This document shows positions 14,551 through 23,108 of a DNA stretch of 38,473 nucleotides, piece after piece (positions within the stretch are counted from its first letter, which is position 1; each line of letters starts with the position of its first letter). The notes below the pieces were generated by a model. That model was not told where the DNA came from. It did not search any database and saw only the letters and a program-made list of their open reading frames with translations. Source of the DNA: Dehalococcoidia bacterium (lineage in GTDB: Bacteria > Chloroflexota > Dehalococcoidia > Dehalococcoidales > BS750m-G39); the NCBI GenBank assembly GCA_030608005.1, contig JAUWIX010000012.1, forward strand, positions 1 to 38,473. Reading direction: 5' to 3'. Made by a program: the position numbers and the translations under genes.

Positions 14551-14626
14551 GAAGGGGCGAAGCCCCTTCACAATCAACTCTTCCCCCTCTCCTTGAAAAG
14601 GAGAGGGGGATAAAGGGGGTGAGGTT
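14551..14626 (-). repeat. Dispersed two-hairpin repeat, copy B (inverted)
   Basis: Hairpin 2 (14551-14569) is identical to that of copy A. It is followed by hairpin 1, CCCCCTCTCCTT (14583-14594) with AAGGAGAGGGGG (14598-14609), and the reverse complement of the head segment (14611-14626). The copy lies between the two activase genes and ends 20 bp before the second start codon. Confidence 0.85.
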
Positions 14627-14646
14627 CTTAGACAACCTCTATAGCA

Positions 14647-15441
14647 GTGGTTTATATTGCTGGGATTGATATAGGTTCCGCTTTTTCTAAAGCGGTAGTA
14701 ATGGCAAAAAGCGAAATTATATCATACCATGTAATGCCCTCGGGAGGGAATTATAAACTCGCTGCTGAGGAGGTAGTAGGGAAAGCTTTAACCAAAGCAA
14801 ACCTATCTTTTGAGGATATAGATTATACGGTAGCTACCGGTTATGGTGCATCCAATGTCTCCTTTTCCAATCAGGTGGTTACCGATATATCCTGTCAGGG
14901 TAGGGGTATATTTTATCTATTCCCCTCTGCCCGAACTGTGATTGATATTGGTGGGCAATTCACTAAGGTATTTAAGGTGGATGAAAGGGGGAGGGTTACT
15001 GCCTTTTTACTAAGTGAGAAATGTGCTGCCGGGAGCGGACGTTTCCTGCAGGTGATTGCTCGGGTGTTGCACATCGACCTGGAAGACATCGGTGAGCTAT
15101 CCCTAAAATCTCAAAGCAGGGTTGACTTCAATACTGGCTGTGCAGTATTCGCTGAATCAGAGGCGATATCCCGGATTGCTGAGGGTACCTCAAAGGAGGA
15201 TATTTTGGCCGGTCTTCATAGGACTTTAGCCGCTAAAATCCAAACAATGGTGCAGAGGATGGGAATTGAGCCTGATTACGCCCTAGTGGGCGGTGGGGCT
15301 AAGGATATCGGACTTGTCAGGAGCATAGAGGAAAGATTAGGTCGTAGCCTTCTGGTTCCTGAAGAGCCGCAAATTGTAGCTGCCTTGGGTGCAGCTTTAT
15401 TAGCCGAGGAAAAAGCTGCTTCAATCGAAGTTTACCACTAA
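14647..15441 (+). CDS. BcrAD/HgdC-type activase-like ATPase (copy 2)
   Basis: A 264-aa paralogue of the preceding gene, lacking its C-terminal tail. GIDIGSAFSK, EKCAAGSGRF, NTGCAVFAESE (second cluster Cys) and ALVGGGAKD are present. The usually conserved GGQD motif reads GGQFTK, so the Asp is lost, which may change nucleotide or cluster chemistry. Two different activase-like subunits side by side also recall the BcrA/BcrD pair. The start is GTG 14647. No Shine-Dalgarno is visible within 15 nt, because a palindromic repeat ends just upstream, so expression may depend on read-through from copy 1. Confidence 0.87.
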   Translation: MVYIAGIDIGSAFSKAVVMAKSEIISYHVMPSGGNYKLAAEEVVGKALTKANLSFEDIDYTVATGYGASNVSFSNQVVTDISCQGRGIFYLFPSARTVIDIGGQFTKVFKVDERGRVTAFLLSEKCAAGSGRFLQVIARVLHIDLEDIGELSLKSQSRVDFNTGCAVFAESEAISRIAEGTSKEDILAGLHRTLAAKIQTMVQRMGIEPDYALVGGGAKDIGLVRSIEERLGRSLLVPEEPQIVAALGAALLAEEKAASIEVYH

Positions 15442-15458
15442 TTAGAAAGGGGGCTAAT

Positions 15459-16850
15459 ATGTTGGAAACCAAGCTTATATCACAACTACAGAAGATTGTT
15501 GGTAAGGAGGCTGTTTTAACTGCTAAGGAGGACTTGACTGCATATTCCTATGACGGCACAACCACTTGGGCTCATATGCCCGATGTAGTAGTGCTGCCCA
15601 CGACCGCTGAGCAGGTGTCTCAGATTCTGAAGCTGGCTAATGAGAATAGGATTCCGGTTACCCCAAGGGGCGCTGGCACTAATTTAAGCGGTGGCTCAAT
15701 CCCGATAAAAGGTGGGATTGTATTATGCACCGCCAAGATGAACAAAATCTTGGACATAAATAAGACCAACCTGACGGCTATTGTTGAGCCTGGCGTAGTG
15801 CTTCAGGATTTCAATATAGCCTTGGCTAAACAGGGGCTATTTTACCCCCCTGACCCGCAAAGCTTCCTTGGTTGCACCTTGGGTGGTACTGTAGCTGAGA
15901 ATGCTGGTGGTCCCTATTGCGTGAAGTATGGTGTAACCAAGCAATATCTTCTCGGGCTGGAGGTGGTTTTAGCCGATGGCTATATTATGAAGCTTGGCGG
16001 TGTGACGGTTAAAAATCGGACAGGCTATGAGCTGATAATGCTGTTCACCGGCTCGGAGGGGACCCTGGGAGTAATAACCAGAATAACCCTGAGACTGCTG
16101 CCTATGCCGCCAGCAAGTAAAACGATGATGGCTGTTTTTGAGGATATGGCGGTGAGTGGTCAGGCGGTATCTGATATTCTGGCTAGCGGGGTAGTGCCAG
16201 CAAAGATTGAGTTCGTTGACAATTTTGTTATCCGGCGGATTGAGGAAAAGACGCCTATGGGTCTGCCGATAGATGCCAATGCTCTACTTCTGTTGCAAAC
16301 CGATGGCTCATCGGCAGCGGTAGAGGCTGATGCCCAGCAGATTCTTGACATCCTGAAAAAGAGTGGAGCTAAAGAGGCTAGGATGGCTAAGGACGCCGAT
16401 GAGGCGGCTGTGTTCTGGAAGATGAGAAGTGCCGGCTTCGCCGCTGTTTTTGGCGCCGCTCACACCGTTATGGCTGAGGATGTTGCCGTGCCCCGCGATA
16501 GGCTTGCTGAGTTCATACGAAGGCTGGGCGAGATATCCAAGAAAACTGGTTTCTTCATCCAGTTTCTGGGTCATGCTGGGGATGGGAACCTTCACCCGGC
16601 TATATTTACTGATATGAGGAATAAAGAGGAGTTTGCCAGAGCCCAAGAAACGATGGGAGAAATATTTAGAGCGGCAATGGAATTAGGCGGGGTGCTTTCT
16701 GGAGAGCATGGCATTGGCTTGGAGAAGCAGCGCTTCCTAAAGGATGCTATGGACCCGGTAGCACTTGACATAATGAAAAAGATAAAGGCAATATTAGACC
16801 CCAACAATATCCTTAATCCGGGAAAGATTTGGGAACAGGAAGGGGCATGA
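15459..16850 (+). CDS. FAD-linked oxidase, GlcD / D-2-hydroxyacid dehydrogenase type
   Basis: A 463-aa flavoprotein of the PCMH/VAO family that oxidises 2-hydroxyacids such as glycolate or D-lactate. The FAD-binding domain has TPRGAGTNLSGG (about 68-79) and NAGGPYCVKYG. The C-terminal substrate domain has GHAGDGNLHP and GEHGIGLEKQRFL with the expected His residues. The Shine-Dalgarno AAAGGGGG precedes the ATG. It overlaps no neighbour but ends one base before the Fe-S partner gene, so the two are co-translated. Context with a CoA-transferase and activases suggests that it interconverts a 2-oxoacid and a 2-hydroxyacid. Confidence 0.92.
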   Translation: MLETKLISQLQKIVGKEAVLTAKEDLTAYSYDGTTTWAHMPDVVVLPTTAEQVSQILKLANENRIPVTPRGAGTNLSGGSIPIKGGIVLCTAKMNKILDINKTNLTAIVEPGVVLQDFNIALAKQGLFYPPDPQSFLGCTLGGTVAENAGGPYCVKYGVTKQYLLGLEVVLADGYIMKLGGVTVKNRTGYELIMLFTGSEGTLGVITRITLRLLPMPPASKTMMAVFEDMAVSGQAVSDILASGVVPAKIEFVDNFVIRRIEEKTPMGLPIDANALLLLQTDGSSAAVEADAQQILDILKKSGAKEARMAKDADEAAVFWKMRSAGFAAVFGAAHTVMAEDVAVPRDRLAEFIRRLGEISKKTGFFIQFLGHAGDGNLHPAIFTDMRNKEEFARAQETMGEIFRAAMELGGVLSGEHGIGLEKQRFLKDAMDPVALDIMKKIKAILDPNNILNPGKIWEQEGA

Positions 16851-16851
16851 C

Positions 16852-18141
16852 ATGGCAGTAACTACCAAGGACAGATATGAGCAGATAAAGAGGTTTGAAG
16901 GTGACCTAAGCCAGTGCATGAAGTGTGGCTTTTGCACCTTCTGGTGCCCGGTTTATCAGGAGGAGTGGATAGAATCGTCTGTTGCCAGGGGCAAAAATAT
17001 GATGATAAGGGGATTGCTGGCTGGCGAGCTGGATTATACCAAAGAGTATGCTGAGCGTCTTAATAAGTGTACTCTATGCATGGCCTGCACTGCTAATTGC
17101 CCAGCCAAAGCCAACATTCCCAATGTTATTGTCGCTGCCAGGGCAGATGCGGTCAAGGCTAGGGGATTAAAGTTTCCCTATAATATTGTTTACCGGTGGC
17201 TCCTGCCGCGGCGGACGCTTTTTGGCAATGTAGTCCGCTTTGCTTCCTGGTTTCAGGGCATCTTTCTGCCCAAGACTGAGGGCACAATCAGGCATTTATC
17301 CCTCTTTCTATCGGCTCTTGGTAAGGGTAGAAATATACCTCAAATTGCCCCCAAGTTTTTAAGGCAGATGGTTCCAGTGGTGAATAAGCCGCCGGCCGGT
17401 GTTGAGACCAAGGTGAGGGTGGGCTATTTTACCGGCTGTATGACTGACTTTGTCTTGCCAGACTTAGGTAAACATATAATTGATTTCCTAAATAGAAATG
17501 GGGTGGAGGTGGTGGTGCCCAAGGAGCAGGGCTGCTGTGGAGCACCGGTATTTCTTGGGGCTGGCGATTTTGACACCGCCAGAAAGATGGCTGATACCAA
17601 TGTCAGGGCATTTGAAGGTCTGGATTATATTATTTCTGACTGTGCTACCTGTACCTCATCACTTAAGGACTACTCCAAGTTTCTCGCCGATACCCCGGAG
17701 AGAAAGGAGATTTATACCAAGTTTGGCGACAAGGTGAAAGATATCTCTCAATTCCTGGTTGATGTGCTAAAACTGCCAGCATCAGCTTACCAACCTTCGG
17801 CTGAGGCTAGGGGTAAGAAGGTTACCTGGCATGACCCATGTCATCTCGTTCGTCATCTAGAGATAAGCAGCCAGCCAAGGCAGATTATAAGGTCAATACC
17901 CGATGTGGAATACATCGAAATGCCAAATGCAGACCGTTGCTGTGGCATGGCAGGGGCATTTAGTCTATATTATTACGACCTGTCTAAGAAGATTGCTGAC
18001 AAGAAGATGGAGGCCATTAAGGCTACCGGGGCTGATATTGTGGTTAGTAGCTGCCCTGGCTGTGAGATTCAACTGCTTGACGGTGTCATCAGGAATAAAA
18101 TGCCGGTAAAGGTGATGCATATCATGGAGCTTCTGGAATAA
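16852..18141 (+). CDS. Fe-S oxidoreductase, GlcF/HdrD type (two 4Fe-4S + two CCG domains)
   Basis: A 429-aa electron-transfer subunit. Two classical ferredoxin motifs (CMKCGFCTFWCP, about residues 20-31, and CTLCMACTANCP, about 70-81) are followed by two cysteine-rich CCG domains: GCMTDF...GCCGAP...CATC, and CHLVRH...CCGMAG...CPGC. CCG domains bind non-cubane or 4Fe-4S clusters, as in HdrB/HdrD and GlcF. With the GlcD-type protein encoded immediately upstream it probably forms a membrane-peripheral dehydrogenase that feeds quinone, ferredoxin or a heterodisulfide-like acceptor. It is the last gene of this operon. Confidence 0.92.
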   Translation: MAVTTKDRYEQIKRFEGDLSQCMKCGFCTFWCPVYQEEWIESSVARGKNMMIRGLLAGELDYTKEYAERLNKCTLCMACTANCPAKANIPNVIVAARADAVKARGLKFPYNIVYRWLLPRRTLFGNVVRFASWFQGIFLPKTEGTIRHLSLFLSALGKGRNIPQIAPKFLRQMVPVVNKPPAGVETKVRVGYFTGCMTDFVLPDLGKHIIDFLNRNGVEVVVPKEQGCCGAPVFLGAGDFDTARKMADTNVRAFEGLDYIISDCATCTSSLKDYSKFLADTPERKEIYTKFGDKVKDISQFLVDVLKLPASAYQPSAEARGKKVTWHDPCHLVRHLEISSQPRQIIRSIPDVEYIEMPNADRCCGMAGAFSLYYYDLSKKIADKKMEAIKATGADIVVSSCPGCEIQLLDGVIRNKMPVKVMHIMELLE

Positions 18142-18280
18142 TGCCTATTTAAGAGCATGGTAACCCAACTTGGTGCTTTAATATGGAGCTTGACAGATGG
18201 CTCTAGTTTCTCTATTACTAATATCTCCCCCAAACTGCTTAATAATCTTACTACTATTACTGCCGCTAACTTTTGTGCCC

Positions 18281-18309
18281 TTGTTGTGTTATAGGTCTAG
18301 TGCTACAAT
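18281..18309 (+). promoter_or_regulatory. Predicted promoter of uvrA
   Basis: TTGTTG (18281-18286), a 17-nt spacer and TACAAT (18304-18309) place the start near 18316, 24 nt before the uvrA ATG. The remaining gap (18142-18280) shows no ORF, repeat or RNA that I can recognise. Confidence 0.6.
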
Positions 18310-18339
18310 AAAATTCGACTATAGAAAGGTTATAAGGGC

Positions 18340-21192
18340 ATGCCGCTAGACGCTATAGTTGTTAAAGGGGCTCGGGAGCATAATCTCAAAAATATAGATG
18401 TAGTTATCCCCCGTGATAAGCTGGTGGTTATCACCGGCGTCTCCGGCTCAGGTAAGAGTTCATTGGCGTTTGATACCATCTATGCTGAGGGGCAGCGCCG
18501 CTATGTGGAATCTCTTTCCGCCTATGCCCGCCAGTTTCTGGGCAGGATGGAAAAGCCCGAGGTTGATTATATTGAAGGGCTGAGCCCAGCCATCTCTATT
18601 GACCAGAAGGGTCCAAGTAAGAATCCGCGCTCAACAGTGGGCACCGTAACTGAGACCTATGATTACCTGAGGCTGCTTTTTGCCCGGGTTGGACACCCAC
18701 ATTGCCCCAAATGCGGGCGAGAGATAACTGTGCAGACAGTGCAGCAGATTGTTGATGCTATTCAAAATATCCCCGGTGGTAGCCGCATTATGATTTTGGC
18801 GCCACTGATAAGGAGCCGTAAGGGTGAGTATCAAAGGGTATTTGATGATTTGCGCAAGGCAGGGTATGTCAGGGTTCGGGTTGATGGGCATATCTATGAC
18901 CTGTCTGAGGAACTCCAACTGGATAAGAACAGAAAGCATTCTATCGAGGTGGTGGTGGACAGATTGGTAATCGGGCAATCTGGGAGCCAGAGTCGCATTG
19001 CTGACTCGGTGGAAACTGCCCTCAAGCTTGGGGCTGGGGTGGTGCTGATGTCTATTGTTGACGGTGAGGAATTGTTGTTCTCGGAGCACTTTGCCTGCGT
19101 GCACTGTGGGATTAGCCTAGGTGAGATTGCCCCTCGAACCTTTAGCTTTAATTCACCTCATGGTGCCTGTCCTGCTTGCACTGGCTTAGGGGTCAAGCTG
19201 GAGATAGACCCTGAGCTGGTTATCCCCAATAGGGAACTCTCCATAGCTCAAGGGGCAATTCATCCTGGGTGGTGGTTCTCCTGGCATGCCGGGGAGATGG
19301 AAGTGCTAGCCCGACGCTATGGTTTTTCCACTCATACCCCAATTAAGGAGCTAAGTGAACGCCATCTTAAACTTATACTTTATGGTGAAGAAGGGGAAAT
19401 GGTAAGGTATCGAAATCGCTATGGTCGGGTCAGAGGATATTTTACCGGCTACGAGGGGGTGATTACATATCTGGAGCGACTCTACCGAGATACAGAGTCC
19501 GAGCACTCGCGGGCTGAGATTGAACGCTATATGCTCTCCCGACCGTGTCCTGTTTGTCGGGGCAAGAGGCTTAAGCCAGAGTCATTAGCTGTGACCATTA
19601 GTGGTAAAAATATTGTTGAGGTTAGCTCAATGTCAGTTACTCAGGCATTGGAGTGGATGGCTACCATTGGTGGTGATGGTAAGAAAGCCATACTTACTGA
19701 GCGTGAGCAGATGATAGCTCGCCAAATTCTCAAAGAGATCCAAGCCCGCTTGGGCTTCCTCAAGGATGTTGGCTTGGATTATCTTACCCTTGACCGTCCC
19801 TCGGCTACCCTTTCTGCTGGTGAGGCACAGCGCATTCGGCTGGCAACCCAGATTGGCAGCGGGCTTATGGGTGTGCTTTATATCTGTGATGAACCGACAA
19901 TAGGTCTGCACCCAGCCGACGACTTCCGTTTGATTGAGACCCTGAAGCGGCTAAGGGACCTGGGTAATACCATACTGGTTGTTGAGCATGATGAAGCCAT
20001 GATGAGGGCAGCTGACCATATTATTGATATGGGACCTGGGGCTGGGGAGCATGGGGGCTGGATTGTAACCGAAGGAAATCTAACCGATATTATGAGTTGC
20101 AAGGAATCAATAACTGGTCAGTATCTCAGTGGTGCCAAGCAGATTCCTCTACCCCCTAAGCGCCGCCTAGGCTCAGGCGAGGAGATAGTAATAAAGGGGG
20201 CTAGAGAGAATAACCTGAAGAATATAGATGTCCATATTCCTCTGGGCAAGTTTGTTTGTATCACCGGGGTTTCAGGCAGTGGTAAGAGCACCCTTATTGA
20301 TGAGATTTTGTATAAGAAGCTGGCGCAGCTCTTCTATCGGTCGAGAGAAAGGGCGGGCGACTGTGATGGTATCATTGGTGTTGAGCATATTGATAAGGTA
20401 GTCAATATTGACCAGTCTCCTATTGGGCGCACCCCTCGCAGTAATCCAGCCACCTATACTGGAACCTTTACTCCTATCCGTGAACTCTTTGCCACTGTTC
20501 CTGAGGCTCGGATGAGAGGCTATGCTCCAGGTCGGTTCTCGTTTAATGTTAAGGGTGGGCGCTGCGAAGCCTGCCGTGGGGAGGGGTTTATCCAGATTGA
20601 GATGCAGTTCCTGCCTGATGTAACTGTTCCCTGTGAGGTGTGCAAGGGGAAACGCTATAACCGTGAGGCTCTGGAGATTAGATTTAGGGGCAAGAACATC
20701 GCTGAGGTATTAGATATGACTGTGGAGCAAGCCCTTTCCTTCTTTGAGCATTTCCCCAGAGTTAAGAGTAAGCTGGAGACATTGCGGGATGTGGGGCTGG
20801 GCTATATTCGTCTCGGTCAGCCAGCGCCCACCCTCTCCGGCGGTGAGGCGCAGCGGGTGAAGCTGTCCACTGAGCTATCGCGGCGGTCTACCGGCAGGAC
20901 ACTTTATATCCTTGATGAACCGACTACTGGTCTCTCCTTTGAGGATGTGGCAGCTCTACTACGGGTGCTGCAACGTCTGGTTGATGCTGCTAATACGGTG
21001 GTGGTCATTGAGCATCACCTGGATGTGATTAAGAATGCCGACCATACCATTGACCTCGGACCTGGGGCTGGTGACCGGGGTGGCTATATTGTAGCCACTG
21101 GTACACCTGAGGAGATAGCTCGGGAGAAATCTTCAGCCACTGGTCAGTATTTGTGCCGGGTGTTAGATATTGAGTATGCATTGACCAGTTGA
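18340..21192 (+). CDS. uvrA: Excinuclease ABC subunit A
   Basis: A 950-aa UvrA, the damage-recognition ATPase of nucleotide excision repair; full length. It has two ABC modules, each with a Walker A ([14 protein letters not shown] near residue 33 and [13 protein letters not shown] near 645) and signature/Walker B regions ([16 protein letters not shown] with [24 protein letters not shown] with LDEPTTGLS). Zinc-finger cysteines are present (CVHC...CPAC about 255-285; CEACRGEG...CEVCKGK about 745-770), plus an N-terminal CPKCG. No uvrB or uvrC is nearby. Confidence 0.98.
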   Translation: MPLDAIVVKGAREHNLKNIDVVIPRDKLVVITGVSGSGKSSLAFDTIYAEGQRRYVESLSAYARQFLGRMEKPEVDYIEGLSPAISIDQKGPSKNPRSTVGTVTETYDYLRLLFARVGHPHCPKCGREITVQTVQQIVDAIQNIPGGSRIMILAPLIRSRKGEYQRVFDDLRKAGYVRVRVDGHIYDLSEELQLDKNRKHSIEVVVDRLVIGQSGSQSRIADSVETALKLGAGVVLMSIVDGEELLFSEHFACVHCGISLGEIAPRTFSFNSPHGACPACTGLGVKLEIDPELVIPNRELSIAQGAIHPGWWFSWHAGEMEVLARRYGFSTHTPIKELSERHLKLILYGEEGEMVRYRNRYGRVRGYFTGYEGVITYLERLYRDTESEHSRAEIERYMLSRPCPVCRGKRLKPESLAVTISGKNIVEVSSMSVTQALEWMATIGGDGKKAILTEREQMIARQILKEIQARLGFLKDVGLDYLTLDRPSATLSAGEAQRIRLATQIGSGLMGVLYICDEPTIGLHPADDFRLIETLKRLRDLGNTILVVEHDEAMMRAADHIIDMGPGAGEHGGWIVTEGNLTDIMSCKESITGQYLSGAKQIPLPPKRRLGSGEEIVIKGARENNLKNIDVHIPLGKFVCITGVSGSGKSTLIDEILYKKLAQLFYRSRERAGDCDGIIGVEHIDKVVNIDQSPIGRTPRSNPATYTGTFTPIRELFATVPEARMRGYAPGRFSFNVKGGRCEACRGEGFIQIEMQFLPDVTVPCEVCKGKRYNREALEIRFRGKNIAEVLDMTVEQALSFFEHFPRVKSKLETLRDVGLGYIRLGQPAPTLSGGEAQRVKLSTELSRRSTGRTLYILDEPTTGLSFEDVAALLRVLQRLVDAANTVVVIEHHLDVIKNADHTIDLGPGAGDRGGYIVATGTPEEIAREKSSATGQYLCRVLDIEYALTS

Positions 21193-21297
21193 TTATTGGC
21201 TGGGCTAACATCTCTCTATTTCAATGGTATTTGATGGGGGTATATAGCCGGTCTCTATTGTCTTTTCGTGCTGAATACATCGTAGCAGGAGTTTGTT

Positions 21298-22578
21298 TTG
21301 CCTGAACAGGAAGTTTCGAATTTAAGTGCAAGCGAGAAACCAAGGCTTTTCTATGGCTGGTTTGTGGTCTTAGTTGCTTGGTTTATCATGGTAATACTGG
21401 ACGGCACATTCTACTCTTTTGGCGTCTTTTTTGAGCCAGTGTTAACCGAGTTTGGCTGGACGAGGGCGATGACCTCAGGCGCTTTCTCACTATGCGCCAT
21501 TCTAATTGGTTTGATTAGCATTATCACGGGAAGGCTAAATGATAAATTTGGTCCCAGGATTGCTTTGTCAACCTGCGGTTTCTTTCTAGGATTGGGTTAT
21601 TTGTTGATGTCGCAGCTCAGTGCTATTTGGCAGCTATATCTGTTCTATGGGGTGATGATAGCTATTGGCATGAGTGCTGGCATCGTCCCCTTGTTATCTA
21701 CAGTAGCTAGGTGGTTTGTCAAGAGAAGGGGGACGATGACCGGTATTGTTTTAACTGGTGTAGGTATAGGTACTATTATTGTGCCGCCGCTGGCTAGTAG
21801 GCTTGTTTCTTCCTATGGCTGGCACACCAGCTATATTATAGTAGGCGGCATAGCTTTAGTACTTATTATCTCAGCAGCGCAGTTTATGAAGCGTGACCCA
21901 CGGCAGATTGGGCAGTTGCCATACGGTGGGATCCATCCGGAAGAGCAGAGATTAAATCTGAATGCTGAGGATTTCTCTCTTAAAGAGGCAATTCACACCA
22001 TGCAATTTTGGATAATTTGTATGTTGAGCTTCTGTTTTCTTTTCTGTGTGTTTACTGTGATGGTTCATATTGCTGCCCATGCGGTGAAGCTTGGAGTTTC
22101 AGCGGTAGCTGCGGCCAATACTTTAGCTGTTATTGGTGGAGCCAGTATCATTGGCAGGCTAGCAATGGGCGTTTTTGCTGATAGGGTCGGGGGTAAATGG
22201 GCAGTAATTATTTGTTTTACTCTTTTTGCAGCCGGTTTTCTCTGGCTAGCAGTCTCCGAGGAAGTATGGGTGCTTTACTCGTTTGCTGCTATCTTTGGTT
22301 TTGCTTATGGGGGTCTAACAGTGTTGTTTTCACCAATGATGGCTGAACTATTTGGGCTGGGTTCACACGGTGTAATCTTTGGTATTTCTATTTTCTGTGC
22401 CCACATTGGGGGCAGCATCGGTCCCCTTATAGCCGGTCACATATTTGATATAACTGGTAGTTACCAGATAGCTTTCCTGATTTGCGTTGCAGTTGGTATT
22501 TTAGGTATTATACTGGCGTCGCTGTTAAAACCGCGTGTTAGTAAAGGAGGTGAAGGTGACTCGAGAAGAAGCACTTGA
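21298..22578 (+). CDS. MFS transporter (oxalate/formate antiporter-like, monocarboxylate type)
   Basis: A 426-aa major facilitator with about 12 hydrophobic helices. GWFVVLVAWFIMVILDGTFYSFGVFF begins helix 1, and the loop 2-3 motif is seen as GRLNDKFGPR, with a second GVFADRVGGK in the C-terminal half. The pattern is that of the OFA/monocarboxylate carrier branch; the substrate is unknown. The start is TTG 21298, with AGGAG 6 nt upstream. The 3' end overlaps the next gene by 23 bp, so the two are probably translationally coupled. Confidence 0.88.
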   Translation: MPEQEVSNLSASEKPRLFYGWFVVLVAWFIMVILDGTFYSFGVFFEPVLTEFGWTRAMTSGAFSLCAILIGLISIITGRLNDKFGPRIALSTCGFFLGLGYLLMSQLSAIWQLYLFYGVMIAIGMSAGIVPLLSTVARWFVKRRGTMTGIVLTGVGIGTIIVPPLASRLVSSYGWHTSYIIVGGIALVLIISAAQFMKRDPRQIGQLPYGGIHPEEQRLNLNAEDFSLKEAIHTMQFWIICMLSFCFLFCVFTVMVHIAAHAVKLGVSAVAAANTLAVIGGASIIGRLAMGVFADRVGGKWAVIICFTLFAAGFLWLAVSEEVWVLYSFAAIFGFAYGGLTVLFSPMMAELFGLGSHGVIFGISIFCAHIGGSIGPLIAGHIFDITGSYQIAFLICVAVGILGIILASLLKPRVSKGGEGDSRRST

Positions 22579-23107
22579 CTCTATCAAGGCTAATATTGAG
22601 AATGAAAATCTAATCAAGCACATGCTGGCTACCGAGGCTATTCTGCTGGCTCTAGCCAGGCGCCTTGGCGAGGATGAGGAGGAGTGGGGGCTTACCGGGC
22701 TGCTACATGATATAGACATGGAGCTCACCGGAGGAGATATGAACACCCATAGTAAGCTGGGGGCTGACCTGGCTAGGGAACTAGGAGCTAGTGAGGCTAT
22801 AGCTCATGCCATACTATGCCATAACCCAGCCCACGGTATTCTCCTGGAGACAAAGCTGGACAAAGCCCTATTTTGTGCTGACCCGCTAACTGGCTTAATA
22901 ATTGCTGTTGCCCTGGTTCGCCCGGATAAAAAATTGGCTGGGGTTGAGGCTAGGTCGGTGAGGAAGAAGTTTAAGGAGAAGAGCTTTGCTGCTGGGGCAA
23001 ATAGAGAGCAAATCTCTCAATGCACTGAAATTGGGCTTGAGCTTGACGAATTTCTCGAGCTGGGGCTGGGGGCAATGAAGGGGATTGCCGCCGACCTGGG
23101 TCTGTAA
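22556..23107 (+). CDS. HD-domain phosphohydrolase-like protein
   Basis: A 183-aa HD-superfamily protein. Metal-binding residues are visible: H22 (KHMLATE), H51-D52 in LLHDIDMEL, H65, H84 and H89. The family hydrolyses phosphoesters of nucleotides or acts on small phosphorylated substrates; the specific substrate is unknown. The start is GTG 22556, with the strong AGGAGG 5 nt upstream, inside the end of the MFS gene. The frame stays open slightly further, but without support. The gene ends 1 bp before the convergent SbcC-like gene. Confidence 0.85.
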   Translation: MTREEALDSIKANIENENLIKHMLATEAILLALARRLGEDEEEWGLTGLLHDIDMELTGGDMNTHSKLGADLARELGASEAIAHAILCHNPAHGILLETKLDKALFCADPLTGLIIAVALVRPDKKLAGVEARSVRKKFKEKSFAAGANREQISQCTEIGLELDEFLELGLGAMKGIAADLGL

Positions 23108-23108
23108 G

